A stretch of 64,000 bases of DNA. Origin: Lutimaribacter_A marinistellae (GTDB lineage Bacteria > Pseudomonadota > Alphaproteobacteria > Rhodobacterales > Rhodobacteraceae). The position numbers and the translations under genes were made by a program. How positions within the stretch are numbered: position 1 is the stretch's first letter; each line of letters begins with the position of its first letter. This document shows, piece by piece, positions 1-8,522 of this stretch. The stretch is taken from contig NZ_JBHRXI010000025.1 of assembly GCF_042648365.1 (NCBI RefSeq), positions 166,182 through 230,181 of the forward strand. Direction: 5' to 3'. The notes under the pieces are model-generated. The model saw only the letters and a list, made by a program, of their open reading frames with translations, was not told the DNA's origin and searched no databases.

Positions 1-600
1 CAACCCTTCGAGAATGAACTGAACGGAAAGCGCGGCCAGCAGCATGCCCAAAAGCCGGGTGACGACGTTGAGGCCTGTCTTGCCCAGAATGCGCGCCAAA
101 ACGCCGCCCGTAAGAAACAGGAACAAAACGATGGCCATGACGGCGAGCATGGCCGCCGAGGCGTAGGCGATGCCTTCGAGGCCCGGTTTTGCGCCTGCAA
201 GCAGGATCATCGACGCGATGGAACCTGGCCCTGCGATGAGAGGAATGGCAATCGGAAAGACGGACGGGTCGGGCGCATCGGCCTCCTCGGCGCGGTCCTC
301 GCGCCGCTTGGTCCGCCGCTCGAACAGCATGTCCAGCGCCGTGAGGAACAGGAGAGCGCCGCCTGCGACGCGAAAGGCGGGCATGGAGATACCTATGAAG
401 CCAAGCACCGCCTCGCCAAAGGCGGCAAAGACCAAAAGCACGGCGATCGAGGTCACGCAGGCGCGGACCGCAATACGTCGACGGGTTGCCGCTGGCATTT
501 CGTGGGTCAGGGCGACGAAAACCGGTGTCGTACCAAATGGGTCGATGACGACGAAAAGGGTCGTGAACGCGGTGATCAGGAAGGCTGTGTCAACAATCAT
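1..600 (-). CDS. MarC family integral membrane protein (3' end cut off by the window)
   Basis: The reading frame begins at an ATG at 600-598 and runs off the left edge without a stop, so the extreme C-terminus is missing. It encodes a hydrophobic multi-pass inner-membrane protein. The motif FPIAIPLIAGPGSIA, about 115 residues in, and an N-terminal DPFGTTPVF segment are typical of the MarC (UPF0056) family. The biochemical role of the family is unsettled; the older link to multiple antibiotic resistance is weak. Its ATG overlaps the TGA of the upstream ACT-domain gene by 4 nt, so it is the third gene of a translationally coupled set with the ABC-F gene. Confidence 0.88.
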   Translation of the reverse strand, partial: MIVDTAFLITAFTTLFVVIDPFGTTPVFVALTHEMPAATRRRIAVRACVTSIAVLLVFAAFGEAVLGFIGISMPAFRVAGGALLFLTALDMLFERRTKRREDRAEEADAPDPSVFPIAIPLIAGPGSIASMILLAGAKPGLEGIAYASAAMLAVMAIVLFLFLTGGVLARILGKTGLNVVTRLLGMLLAALSVQFILEGL

Positions 601-983
601 GCGCCACTTTCCTGCAAGTTTCGCAATATGTCCAAAGCCTTGTCTGCCGCTTCTGTCGGGACAAAAACATGGTCATGATGTAGTCCGGCGACCATGTTCG
701 CAGGGATATCCGCCCGCGCCAAGGCACCCGATACGGCAGCAGTCAAGCCGACCCCGTCGAGGGCGGAGTTCACCCGCAATGTGATGCACCGCATCGGAAG
801 CGCTTTGTCGGGCGCGTGTGACAGCGGCACGATCAGTGACATGCCTTCCTCTTCGGCAACGCTGGCAAAAGTGCCATCGGGCCAAGGTCTGCCGGTTTCC
901 CAAAGGGCAAACGCGAATTCGCCCGCGCGCAGATCCGGGTTCATGCCCGAGATCATTGCCGCGGTTTCGCGCACGACGCTCAT
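597..983 (-). CDS. ACT-domain small protein
   Basis: Encodes 128 residues from the ATG at 983-981. A longer in-frame extension exists, but it lies inside the upstream ABC-F gene and is Arg-rich and unlike a protein start. The chosen start overlaps the ABC-F stop by 4 nt (ATGA). The protein has paired ACT-like halves: an N-terminal half with GEFAFALW and SLIVPLSHA, and a C-terminal half with RCITLRVNSALDGVGLTAA and ADIPANMVAGLHHDHVFVP. Proteins of this type (ACT_7-like) are presumed amino-acid sensors; no enzymatic domain is present. The ligand is unknown. The overlap with marC suggests co-translation. Confidence 0.8.
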   Translation of the reverse strand: MSVVRETAAMISGMNPDLRAGEFAFALWETGRPWPDGTFASVAEEEGMSLIVPLSHAPDKALPMRCITLRVNSALDGVGLTAAVSGALARADIPANMVAGLHHDHVFVPTEAADKALDILRNLQESGA

Positions 984-2836
984 GCCGCCCCCTCTGCCGC
1001 ATCGAGCTTTTCCTGCGCCTCGAGCCACAGTCCTTCGGCGCGCTCCATCGCCTCTGTCAGTTCGGCGTATTTGCGGTTCCATAGCTCAAGATCACCGCGT
1101 TTGTCGTCTTCGTATAGGGACGGGTCGGCGAGCTTGGCCGACAGTTTGTCATGCATATCCGTCAGCTTTTCGACGCGTTCCTCGGCTTTGCGAAGGTCTG
1201 CACGGAGCGCCAGCAATGCTTCGCGCGCCGGGCGCTTGGGTTTGGGCGTCGCAGGTACTTTGGGCGCCTGAGGTTTGTCGCGTGCCAGCAGGAACCCACG
1301 ATAAGCATCAAGGTCGCCGTCAAAAGACTTTACCGTTCCGTCGGATACAAGCCAGAGCCGGTCGGCCACGAGGCTCAACAGGTGCATGTCGTGGCTGACG
1401 AGGATCACGGCGCCCGAATAGTCGGTCAACGCCTCGACCAAAGCTTCGCGGCTTTCTATGTCCAGATGGTTGGTCGGTTCGTCGAGGATCAGCATATGCG
1501 GCGCATCGATCGTGGCAATCAGCAACGACAGCCGTGCCTTCTGTCCGCCCGAAAGGCGGCCGACCACCGTATCGGCCTGATCGGCAAGCAATCCGAATCC
1601 TGCAAGGCGGGCACGGAGTTTCGCCGGGGCCTCCTCCGGACGCAACCGACGCAGGTGGTCGAGCGGGGTTTCGTCGACATGCAATTCATCGACCTGGTGC
1701 TGTGCGAAATAGCCGATACGCAGCTTGCTTGACCGCGTCACCTTGCCCGCCATGAGCGGCAGGCGGTCGCTCAAAAGCTTGGAAAGGGTCGATTTTCCCT
1801 GGCCGTTCTTTCCAAGAAGCGCGATGCGGTCGTCCTGATCGATGCGCAAGTTCAACCGTCTGAGAACCTCGGTTTCGCCATAGCCGGTCACGCCGCCCTC
1901 GAGCGCGATGATCGGGGGTGACATTTCCTCGGGTGAGGGGAAGGAAAAGGCGCGCAGCGCGGCCTCCTGTGGTGAGGAGATGGGCTGCATCCTTGCCAGC
2001 GCCTTGAGGCGCGACTGTGCCTGCTTGGCCTTGTCGGCCTTGTAACGGAACCGGTCCACATAGGATTGCAGATGCGCGCGCCTCGCTTCCTGCTTCTTGG
2101 CCATGGCTTCGGCCTGAGCGAGTTTCTCGGCCCTTTGGCGTGCGAACTGGTCATAAGGACCCTGGTAGAGCGCAAGCTTGCGATCCTCCAGGTGCAGGAT
2201 CGATCCGACAGCCCGGTTCAAGAGCCCGCGATCGTGACTGATGATTATGACGGTATGGGGATACTTCGCCAAATAGGTTTCCAGCCACAACGCTCCTTCG
2301 AGATCGAGGTAGTTGGTCGGTTCGTCCAACAGCAGCAAGTCGGGTTGCGCAAAGAGCACCGCTGCCAACGCCACGCGCATGCGCCAGCCGCCCGAGAAAT
2401 CGGAGCAGGGCCTGAGTTGTTCGTCGTCATCGAACCCGAGGCCTTTGAGGATCGAGGCCGCACGGGCAGGTGCCGACCAAGCGTCGATATCCGCAAGCCG
2501 CGTCTGCACTTCGGCGATGCGAACGGAATCCAACGCGGTCTCGGCCTCTTGCATCAGCGCGGCGCGTTCGGTGTCCGCCGCGAGCACGGTGTCGAGCAGC
2601 GAGACATCCGAGGCGGGCGCCTCCTGCGCGACGCCTCCGATACGGGCGCGCGAGGGCAGGGCGATCGCTCCCGACTCGAGCGCAAGTTCACCACGGATCA
2701 GGCGAAAGAGCGTGGTTTTTCCGGTGCCGTTTCGGCCGACCAGCCCAACCTTGTGCCCGGTCGGAATCGTGGCTGACGCGCCCTCAAACAGGGGGCGACC
2801 TTCGACGGCGTAAGTTATGTCCTGAATGCGCAACAT
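980..2836 (-). CDS. ABC-F family ATPase (duplicated ABC domains, ribosome-associated type)
   Basis: Encodes 618 residues from the ATG at 2836-2834 (MLRIQDITYAVEGRPLF). The open frame extends upstream to 3301, but that part lies under the divergent MFS gene and is not protein-like. There are two ABC domains in tandem and no membrane segments. Walker A motifs are GRNGTGKTT and GKNGQGKST. The second signature is LSGGQKARLSLL and the second Walker B is LILDEPTNHLDIE. An Arg/Lys-rich linker lies between the domains, and a C-terminal coiled coil (LRADLRKAEERVEKLTD) follows. This is the YheS/Uup/EttA-like class, which acts on ribosomes as translation factors. It is first in a coupled set with the ACT and MarC genes. 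Confidence 0.93.
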   Translation of the reverse strand: MLRIQDITYAVEGRPLFEGASATIPTGHKVGLVGRNGTGKTTLFRLIRGELALESGAIALPSRARIGGVAQEAPASDVSLLDTVLAADTERAALMQEAETALDSVRIAEVQTRLADIDAWSAPARAASILKGLGFDDDEQLRPCSDFSGGWRMRVALAAVLFAQPDLLLLDEPTNYLDLEGALWLETYLAKYPHTVIIISHDRGLLNRAVGSILHLEDRKLALYQGPYDQFARQRAEKLAQAEAMAKKQEARRAHLQSYVDRFRYKADKAKQAQSRLKALARMQPISSPQEAALRAFSFPSPEEMSPPIIALEGGVTGYGETEVLRRLNLRIDQDDRIALLGKNGQGKSTLSKLLSDRLPLMAGKVTRSSKLRIGYFAQHQVDELHVDETPLDHLRRLRPEEAPAKLRARLAGFGLLADQADTVVGRLSGGQKARLSLLIATIDAPHMLILDEPTNHLDIESREALVEALTDYSGAVILVSHDMHLLSLVADRLWLVSDGTVKSFDGDLDAYRGFLLARDKPQAPKVPATPKPKRPAREALLALRADLRKAEERVEKLTDMHDKLSAKLADPSLYEDDKRGDLELWNRKYAELTEAMERAEGLWLEAQEKLDAAEGAA

Positions 2837-2933
2837 GGCGTGGCTGATAGCAGAGCGGCGACGCGCCCGCCAGCGGTCATGGTCAGCATCGTAATGTCGT
2901 GATAGGCCCATGTGGTTCCGCAAAGAGAAGCTC

Positions 2934-4136
2934 ATGCGCCCTGCCAAAACTCCGCCGCATCTTGTTACACTGATACTCGGCTCTGCGTTAGGCGTGCTGT
3001 CGCTCAACATGTTCCTGCCGTCGCTGGCGCGGATGGCCGAAGATTTCGACGTCGAATATGGATTGGTCAACCTGTCGGTCGCGGGGTACCTGGCGATGAC
3101 AGCCGTGCTGCAACTGCTTATCGGGCCGCTGTCCGATCGGTTTGGGCGGCGGCCCGTGCTGTTGAGCGCCATGGCCATATTCGTGCTCGCGTCGATCGGG
3201 TGCGCGCTGGCCAGCTCAATCTGGGTTTTTCTGCTGTTTCGGATGATGCAGGGTGTCGTTATTGCTGCCAGTGTCGTTTCGCTGGCGATTGTCCGTGACA
3301 TGTACCCACCCGCCGAGGCTGCAAGCCGCCTGGGCTATATTGGCATGTCGATGGCGCTGGCGCCGATGCTTGGACCGATGCTGGGCGGTGCGCTCGACAT
3401 GGCATTCGGATGGCGTGCATCCTTCGTTTTCTATACTTTGGCTGGGCTTGCCGTGCTTGGGTTGATCTGGTTCGACCTAGGCGAAACAAGCCGTCGCGCC
3501 TCGCAAAGCCTGGCGCAGCAGCTGAGTGAGTTGCCGGAGCTTGCAGCTTCGCGCCGGTTTCGTGGTTACGTGCTATGCCTCGGGTTCTCGGTGGGAGGGT
3601 TTTATACGTTCATCACCGGCGCGCCTTTGGTCGCGGCGGCATGGTTCGACCTGGTGCCCGCGCAGTTGGGATTGGGTATCGGTATCATAACCGGTGGCTT
3701 CATGGTGGGTAACCTCGTCACCGGCCGGATGGCCACTCGAACCGATCCGCTGAACCTGGTATTGGCCGGTCGTTGCTCGGCGGTGCTGGGGCCGTTCCTC
3801 GGCCTAGGCGCCTTTCTTCTTGGACAAGGCAGCGTCTTGGTCTTCTTCGGCGCCGCGATCCTTCTGGGGCTTGGCAACGGTCTGACGCTCGCATCTGTCA
3901 ATGCGGGGCTGGTGTCCGTCCGCCCGCATCTTGCAGGCAGTGCTTCGGGCTTGTCCGGAGCATTCACCGTGGCCCTTGGCGCCGTGCTGACCTCTGGCGT
4001 AGGTGTATTGGTTACACCCGAAAACGCACCCTTTGCTGTTTTGGGGACGATGCTGGTAACCAGTACCACAGCACTGATCGCCTCGCTTTACGTCCGCCGC
4101 ATCGAACGGTTGGAAGGAGCGCCCGGGCCGGCCTGA
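2934..4136 (+). CDS. MFS drug:H+ antiporter, Bcr/CflA-like
   Basis: Encodes about 400 residues with roughly twelve hydrophobic segments. The loop motif GPLSDRFGRRPVLL between TM2 and TM3 is the MFS motif A. RMMQGVVIAASVVSLAIVRD, around TM4, is the form seen in the Bcr/CflA multidrug efflux branch. The likely start is the ATG at 2934 (MRPAKTPPH) after an AGAGAAG purine run; an upstream in-frame ATG at 2910 is possible. It is divergent from the ABC-F gene across a gap of about 100 bp that must carry both promoters. The substrate cannot be told from sequence; efflux of small toxic molecules is the family role. Confidence 0.85.
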   Translation: MRPAKTPPHLVTLILGSALGVLSLNMFLPSLARMAEDFDVEYGLVNLSVAGYLAMTAVLQLLIGPLSDRFGRRPVLLSAMAIFVLASIGCALASSIWVFLLFRMMQGVVIAASVVSLAIVRDMYPPAEAASRLGYIGMSMALAPMLGPMLGGALDMAFGWRASFVFYTLAGLAVLGLIWFDLGETSRRASQSLAQQLSELPELAASRRFRGYVLCLGFSVGGFYTFITGAPLVAAAWFDLVPAQLGLGIGIITGGFMVGNLVTGRMATRTDPLNLVLAGRCSAVLGPFLGLGAFLLGQGSVLVFFGAAILLGLGNGLTLASVNAGLVSVRPHLAGSASGLSGAFTVALGAVLTSGVGVLVTPENAPFAVLGTMLVTSTTALIASLYVRRIERLEGAPGPA

Positions 4137-4250
4137 ACAGGACGCTTCCGTTAGTGCTTTTCATGAGGCGCGGGTCGTGCTACGCGGCGCGCGATGAAAA
4201 TCAGGCGTCGGGCGGCCGTCCCGCGCAGCAATTTTTCAAGGAGAGACCTC

Positions 4251-4673
4251 ATGGCACTGGAACGCACTTTTTCGATCATCAAGCCCGACGCAACCCGCCG
4301 TAACCTGACCGGCGCCATCAACGCAAAGTTCGAGGAAGCCGGCCTGCGCATCGTTGCCCAGAAGCGCATCCACATGACCAAGGCGCAGGCAGGCGAGTTC
4401 TACGCCGTACACAAAGAGCGCCCCTTCTACGACGAACTGTGCGAGTTCATGTCGTCGGCTCCGGTTGTCGTTCAGGTGCTGGAAGGCGAGAACGCCATTG
4501 CCAAAAACCGCGAGATCATGGGCGCGACCAACCCCGCCGATGCCGCCCCCGGCACGATCCGCGCAGAGTTTGCCGAGTCGGTCGGCGAAAACTCTGTTCA
4601 CGGCTCGGACGCCCCTGAAACTGCGGCTGTCGAGATTGCGTATTTCTTCGCCGGAATCGAACTGGTCGGCTAA
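4251..4673 (+). CDS. ndk: Nucleoside diphosphate kinase
   Basis: Encodes 140 residues, the normal length. It transfers the gamma phosphate of NTPs to NDPs through a phospho-histidine. The active-site motif ENSVHGSDAPETAAVEI contains the catalytic His. The N-terminal ERTFSIIKPDATRRNL and the central HKERPFYDELCEFMSS are also diagnostic. The start ATG is set by a strong AAGGAGAG ribosome site just upstream. It stands alone, with a strong hairpin terminator about 27 nt after the stop. Confidence 0.98.
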   Translation: MALERTFSIIKPDATRRNLTGAINAKFEEAGLRIVAQKRIHMTKAQAGEFYAVHKERPFYDELCEFMSSAPVVVQVLEGENAIAKNREIMGATNPADAAPGTIRAEFAESVGENSVHGSDAPETAAVEIAYFFAGIELVG

Positions 4674-4700
4674 GCCGTCCGTCCCTAAAAAAAAGACGTA

Positions 4701-4730
4701 GAGGCGCCCGCTTTGCTGGGCGCCTCTTTT
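4701..4730 (+). terminator. Rho-independent terminator of ndk
   Basis: Perfect 9-bp stem GAGGCGCCC / GGGCGCCTC (4701-4709 and 4718-4726) with an 8-nt loop, followed by TTTT and a further T-rich stretch. An A-run precedes it, so it may also work for the DUF4112 gene on the opposite strand. Confidence 0.9.
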
Positions 4731-4741
4731 CGTTTGGGTCT

Positions 4742-5149
4742 TCAGGCTGTTCTGGCCGATCGGAAACGCCCAGGCCTTTGGGTTTGGGCCGTAGCGTGGC
4801 TGTGCTGTTTCTCCACGTGCTCGCGAAGAAGTGCGACATTTCGCAAGTTCGCCTTGTAGCCCACGTCGAGGAGGTCACCCACGATCGGCACCAGTCCAGT
4901 GATCCAGTCGATCACGACATTCGCGGCCATTCGGGCCAACAGCGCGGTAGGTGCATCCGTATCATGGGCAATCTTCAGGATGTATGCGGCCGGCGCCACG
5001 GTGAGGGCATCGCCGACGCCAGGCACAAGGCCCAGTACACTGTCCCAACCAAAGCGGATCCGAGTGCCGGGCAAGCGAAAGGCGGCGTCAAGTTTCCGCG
5101 CGATGCGCTCGGCCCGCTCAACACGGCGGAGGTTTCTGGCTGTGTCCAT
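4742..5149 (-). CDS. DUF4112 membrane-associated protein
   Basis: Encodes 135 residues. The central part has two similar hydrophobic segments, GWDSVLGLVPGVGDALTV and VIDWITGLVPIVGDLLDV. The repeated GLVPxVGDxL pattern is the hallmark of DUF4112 proteins. The N-terminus is basic and probably helical, and the C-terminal tail is polar. No enzymatic residues are recognisable. It follows the Pmp3-like gene by 3 nt on the same strand, so the two form a small membrane-protein operon. Its function is unknown. Confidence 0.82.
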   Translation of the reverse strand: MDTARNLRRVERAERIARKLDAAFRLPGTRIRFGWDSVLGLVPGVGDALTVAPAAYILKIAHDTDAPTALLARMAANVVIDWITGLVPIVGDLLDVGYKANLRNVALLREHVEKQHSHATAQTQRPGRFRSARTA

Positions 5150-5152
5150 GGG

Positions 5153-5329
5153 TTACACCGTTCGCGAGTCCGGGGTTCGCGCGATGATCCAGACGGCGTG
5201 CACGATACCGGGGATATAGCCGAGAAGCGTGAGAAGTATGTTGAGCCAGAAGTGCTTGCCAAAACCGACCTGCAGGAACACGCCGAGCGGCGGCAAGAGG
5301 ATGGCGACAATGATGCGGATCAGGTCCAT
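5153..5329 (-). CDS. YqaE/Pmp3-family small membrane protein
   Basis: Encodes 58 residues from the ATG at 5329-5327, chosen because AAGGAGG sits just upstream; an in-frame ATG six codons earlier would place that site inside the gene. There are two transmembrane helices, with the motifs LLPPLGVFLQVG and LLTLLGYIPGIVHAVWI that define the Pmp3 (UPF0057) family. Family members affect membrane potential and salt or stress tolerance in yeast and plants; the bacterial role is less clear. Pairing with DUF4112 suggests a shared envelope function. Confidence 0.9.
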   Translation of the reverse strand: MDLIRIIVAILLPPLGVFLQVGFGKHFWLNILLTLLGYIPGIVHAVWIIARTPDSRTV

Positions 5330-5493
5330 TACGGCCTCCTTGAACATGTGTCAGGTGTTACTGATCAACAACCATCGGCTTGCGTGGTTCCCTTGGGCAG
5401 AACTGCGCGGTGGCAGGAGTGTGTATCTGGACGCCGGAACAGGTCGGATGTAGCGTCGCGCCGGATCGCAGGTTGCCGCCGAAGGGAGAACTG

Positions 5494-6714
5494 ATGACCG
5501 TGTCGCGAGAAACCGCCTTATCTTTTGACCTTTTGGCGCCGCCCAAGGGATTTGTCGAAAACCCGTTTCCTTTCTACGACGCGCTGTTGGAGCATGCCCC
5601 TGTGCTGTGGCAGCCGGACGGATCCGTACTGCTGAGCCGGTATCGTGACCTCGACCGCATCTACCGCGACACAAAGCTGTTTTCTTCGGATAAAACCGTC
5701 GCCTTTGCGCCGAAATTCGGGAAAGGCTCGCCGCTATACGAGCATCACACGACCTCGCTGGTCTTCTCCGATCCGCCTTTACATACGCGCGTCCGCAAGA
5801 TCATGACCTCAGCCCTGACACCACGTGCGATCGCACGGATGGAGCCCGGCCTTGTCGACACGGTCGATACGCTGCTGGACGACATGGCAACGAAGGAAGA
5901 TGTGGATCTGATCGAGGATTTCGCATCCACCATCCCGATCCAGATAATCGGGAACCTTCTGGACGTTCCAATGGACGAGCGCGGACCGTTGCGGGACTGG
6001 TCATTGGCGATCCTTGGTGCGCTCGAACCGGCCTTGACCGAAGAGCAACTGGCCGAAGGACACCGCGCGGTGGAGGACTTCAAGCGCTATCTCGAGGATC
6101 TGGTCGCGCGGCGGCGCGCGCAGCCGGGAGATCCCGAAACAGACGTTCTGACGCGCCTGATCCGGGGTGAGGGTGCTGATGCGCAACTGAGCGAAACGGA
6201 GCTGCTCCAGAACTGCATCTTCATCCTGAATGCCGGGCACGAAACGACAACGAACCTGATCGGCAATGGCCTGGCACTGCTGAATGACCACCCCGAGGCG
6301 CGCAGACGCCTGATGGACGAGCCGACTTTGATGCAATCCGCCGTGGAAGAGATCCTTCGCTTTCGTTCGCCGAACCAGTTGGGTAACCGCGAAACGACCG
6401 AAACCGTCGAAATCGGTGGCGAAGACATTCCGGCAGGAACCAACCTGCACCTGTGCATTGGCGCGGCCAATCGCGACCCTGACCAGTTCGACAGCCCAAA
6501 AGAGTTCGACATTGCGCGCAAACCGAACAAGCACCTCGCATTTGCAGGTGGTCCCCATGTCTGTGTCGGATTGACCCTTGCGCGACTTGAAGGTCGGATC
6601 GCGCTGTCGCGCTTCCTCGCAAGATATCCCGACTATCAATTGTTGCGGGGGCGGGTCCTGGGCGGACGAATACGTTTTCGCGGATATGCGGAGCTTCCTG
6701 CGCAGCTTTCCTGA
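5494..6714 (+). CDS. Cytochrome P450 monooxygenase
   Basis: Encodes 406 residues, the usual size for a soluble bacterial class I P450. Heme-ligand Cys357 lies in FAGGPHVCVG. The I-helix oxygen-activation motif is NAGHETT (E250, T251), and the K-helix ExxR is E286-R289. The start ATG at 5494 follows GAAGGGAGA; an upstream extension to 5380 has no ribosome site. No ferredoxin or reductase gene is next to it, so electrons must come from a partner elsewhere. The substrate is unknown. It is divergent from the Pmp3/DUF4112 pair. Confidence 0.93.
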   Translation: MTVSRETALSFDLLAPPKGFVENPFPFYDALLEHAPVLWQPDGSVLLSRYRDLDRIYRDTKLFSSDKTVAFAPKFGKGSPLYEHHTTSLVFSDPPLHTRVRKIMTSALTPRAIARMEPGLVDTVDTLLDDMATKEDVDLIEDFASTIPIQIIGNLLDVPMDERGPLRDWSLAILGALEPALTEEQLAEGHRAVEDFKRYLEDLVARRRAQPGDPETDVLTRLIRGEGADAQLSETELLQNCIFILNAGHETTTNLIGNGLALLNDHPEARRRLMDEPTLMQSAVEEILRFRSPNQLGNRETTETVEIGGEDIPAGTNLHLCIGAANRDPDQFDSPKEFDIARKPNKHLAFAGGPHVCVGLTLARLEGRIALSRFLARYPDYQLLRGRVLGGRIRFRGYAELPAQLS

Positions 6715-6745
6715 AAACCGGCGACGCGAAATGTAGTAACGTAAC

Positions 6746-6897
6746 TGGACGTCAAGTATGTCGGCCGGTTGTCTTCTGCGTCGTCCGGTGACAGCATGAC
6801 GTCATGAGTTCGAGGCGCGAGTTGGCGGGATGGGCAAGAATACCGGAGCCGATGGCGAAAAGGGCAAGCGGAACACGTCGTTGAGACTTGACGTCAA
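6746..6897 (+). promoter_or_regulatory. Three GACGTC-centred palindromes around the start of the RHH gene
   Basis: GACGTC occurs at 6748-6753, 6798-6803 and 6890-6895. The second is the core of a perfect 12-bp palindrome CATGACGTCATG (6795-6806), and the third of TTGACGTCAA (6888-6897). The first two cores are exactly 50 bp apart. Two lie upstream of the RHH start and one inside its coding sequence. Ribbon-helix-helix dimers often bind short palindromes and repress their own gene, so these may be operators or a centromere-like site. Binding is inferred, not shown. Confidence 0.4.
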
Positions 6898-7003
6898 AAC
6901 GCTGAAGGCCCTCAAGATCAGAGCCATCGAGGAGGGGACGAGTGTCCAGAAAATCGTTGAGACGCTGGTAGAAGACTATCTCGGTACGTCGCGGAAAAAG
7001 TGA
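6830..7003 (+). CDS. Small ribbon-helix-helix protein, candidate ParA partner
   Basis: Encodes 57 residues from the ATG at 6830 to the TGA at 7001-7003, with GGCGGG as a possible ribosome site. The first 15 residues are polar and rich in Lys, Arg and Gly. Then comes a short strand TSLRLD, helix A (VKTLKALKIRAIEEG), a Thr-Ser turn and helix B (VQKIVETLVEDYL), which is the standard RHH layout of Arc/MetJ/ParG folds. RHH proteins act as dimers that bind DNA through the paired strands. Type Ib partition systems pair a ParA-type ATPase with such a protein bearing a flexible N-terminal tail. It lies 9 nt upstream of the CHAD gene in the same operon. The fold is inferred from pattern only. Confidence 0.72.
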   Translation: MGKNTGADGEKGKRNTSLRLDVKTLKALKIRAIEEGTSVQKIVETLVEDYLGTSRKK

Positions 7004-7012
7004 GCGAAACAA

Positions 7013-8521
7013 ATGTCAGCGCGACAAGAAATGCTGGTTGTTCCGGGGCGCATCGAAGCCGGAAAGATATGGTCGGACAACGGCTTGCGACTGCTTCTTG
7101 AACCGCTGAAGGACGAGGGGGGCTTTGTTCTTCTCGACGATTTCGACCAGAGTTTGCAGAAATCGGGCCGGGCATTGCTTGAAATTGGCGGGGAACTCCT
7201 GCTCTTTGCAGCCGATGGCTCAGTGTATGATCAGGCAACCAAGGCCTCAGGCGGTTTCGTCGCCGAAATGACACCCGGTCCTGTGCGCAAACGGCTTGGC
7301 GATATTTCTCCACTGCGAGCATTGCTGGAGGTCGCGTCAGGTACCGCTCAGTCACAGCAGGCGGCATTGCTGGATGATGAGGACAAGACCCAAGCGCGAG
7401 CTGCGATCCGTGTTCTGTCGGCGGCGGAAGGTGAGGTCACGCTGGTCACCGTCGAACTCATGCGCGGCTACGACAAGGCGTTCGAGACGCTTCGAGCGTC
7501 GCTCATCGCTCGGGGCGCCACGGCGCAAACAGGCACCATTGCTTCGAAACTGGCACCCTCATTGAAGCCTTACGTATCGAAACCTGCAATCCCCCTCGAT
7601 GCCGGTCAGACTGCCCATGACGTGGCGGTTACCATCATTCGCGCGTATCTGGAGGTCGCACGCCGCAACGAGGCTGGCACGATCGCCGATCACGATACCG
7701 AGTTCCTGCACGACTACCGGGTTGCCCTGCGCAAGATCCGCTCGGTTCTGAGCCTGTTCAAAGGTGTCTTTCCTCACGAGCAGACAGTTCATTTGAAAAG
7801 CGCGTTCTCCGAATTGATGGCGCCGACCGGTCCCTTGCGTGATCTGGACGTCTACTTGCTGGAGAAAGACGCCTATTTCGAACTGCTGCCGGACAGCCTT
7901 CATCGTGGGCTGCGCGACATGTTTCGCACGTATCAGAAGGAACGCGACGCCGCACAGCAAAGAATTGCGCGGAGGTTCCGGTCGAAAGCTTACGCCGACC
8001 GCATGGCAGAACTCGAACAGGCATTTTCCGAGGAGGACTTGTCGCGGGGCGACAAAGCCGATTTGCCTGCTGCTCAATATGCCAGGGCGCTAATCTGGAA
8101 ACGGTACCGCAAGGTGTGCAAGATCGCCCGCGCTATCGATGATAGCACTCCGGACGAAGAGGTGCACGAACTGCGGATCAGCTGCAAGAAACTGCGCTAT
8201 CTTATCGAATTCTTCGCCCCGCTTTTTGCGGCAGAAGATCTCGCCAAGGTTTTGAAACCGCTTAAGAAATTGCAGGACAACCTGGGTCTTTTCAACGACT
8301 ACTCGGTTCAGCAAGAGGCATTGCGCAGCTTCGTGAAAACGCATCGCAGTCGCGACCGCGCTACAGATACGGAAGTTGCTCTTGCAGTGGGCGGGTTGAT
8401 AACCGTGTTGCACAAGCGGCAACTGGACGAGCGTGCGCTTGTCACAGCAAGATTCAAACAATTCGACAGCGACGAGGTGCGCGAAACCGCGCGCACGCTG
8501 TTCCATGTCACGGAGGGCTAA
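7013..8521 (+). CDS. CHAD-domain protein with a degenerate CYTH-like N-terminus
   Basis: Encodes 502 residues. The C-terminal portion, from about residue 205, is a CHAD domain: a helical fold with conserved His and basic residues. H233 lies in HDYRVALRKIRS and H385 in HELRISCKKLRYLIEFF. CHAD proteins (phosins) bind polyphosphate granules. The N-terminal part (about 1-190) keeps a CYTH-like strand pattern, including a late VELMRGYDKAFETL segment like the end of CYTH domains in CYTH-CHAD fusions. It lacks the ExExK motif, so it is probably not catalytic. It sits between the RHH and ParA genes, with 1 nt to parA. A scaffold or adaptor on polyphosphate is the likely role. Confidence 0.88.
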   Translation: MSARQEMLVVPGRIEAGKIWSDNGLRLLLEPLKDEGGFVLLDDFDQSLQKSGRALLEIGGELLLFAADGSVYDQATKASGGFVAEMTPGPVRKRLGDISPLRALLEVASGTAQSQQAALLDDEDKTQARAAIRVLSAAEGEVTLVTVELMRGYDKAFETLRASLIARGATAQTGTIASKLAPSLKPYVSKPAIPLDAGQTAHDVAVTIIRAYLEVARRNEAGTIADHDTEFLHDYRVALRKIRSVLSLFKGVFPHEQTVHLKSAFSELMAPTGPLRDLDVYLLEKDAYFELLPDSLHRGLRDMFRTYQKERDAAQQRIARRFRSKAYADRMAELEQAFSEEDLSRGDKADLPAAQYARALIWKRYRKVCKIARAIDDSTPDEEVHELRISCKKLRYLIEFFAPLFAAEDLAKVLKPLKKLQDNLGLFNDYSVQQEALRSFVKTHRSRDRATDTEVALAVGGLITVLHKRQLDERALVTARFKQFDSDEVRETARTLFHVTEG

Positions 8522-8522
8522 G

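Noticed and set aside
2837..3301. N-terminal extension of the ABC-F protein by about 155 residues
   Set aside because: This part lies beneath the divergent MFS gene and lacks protein-like composition; the ABC domain starts at 2836.
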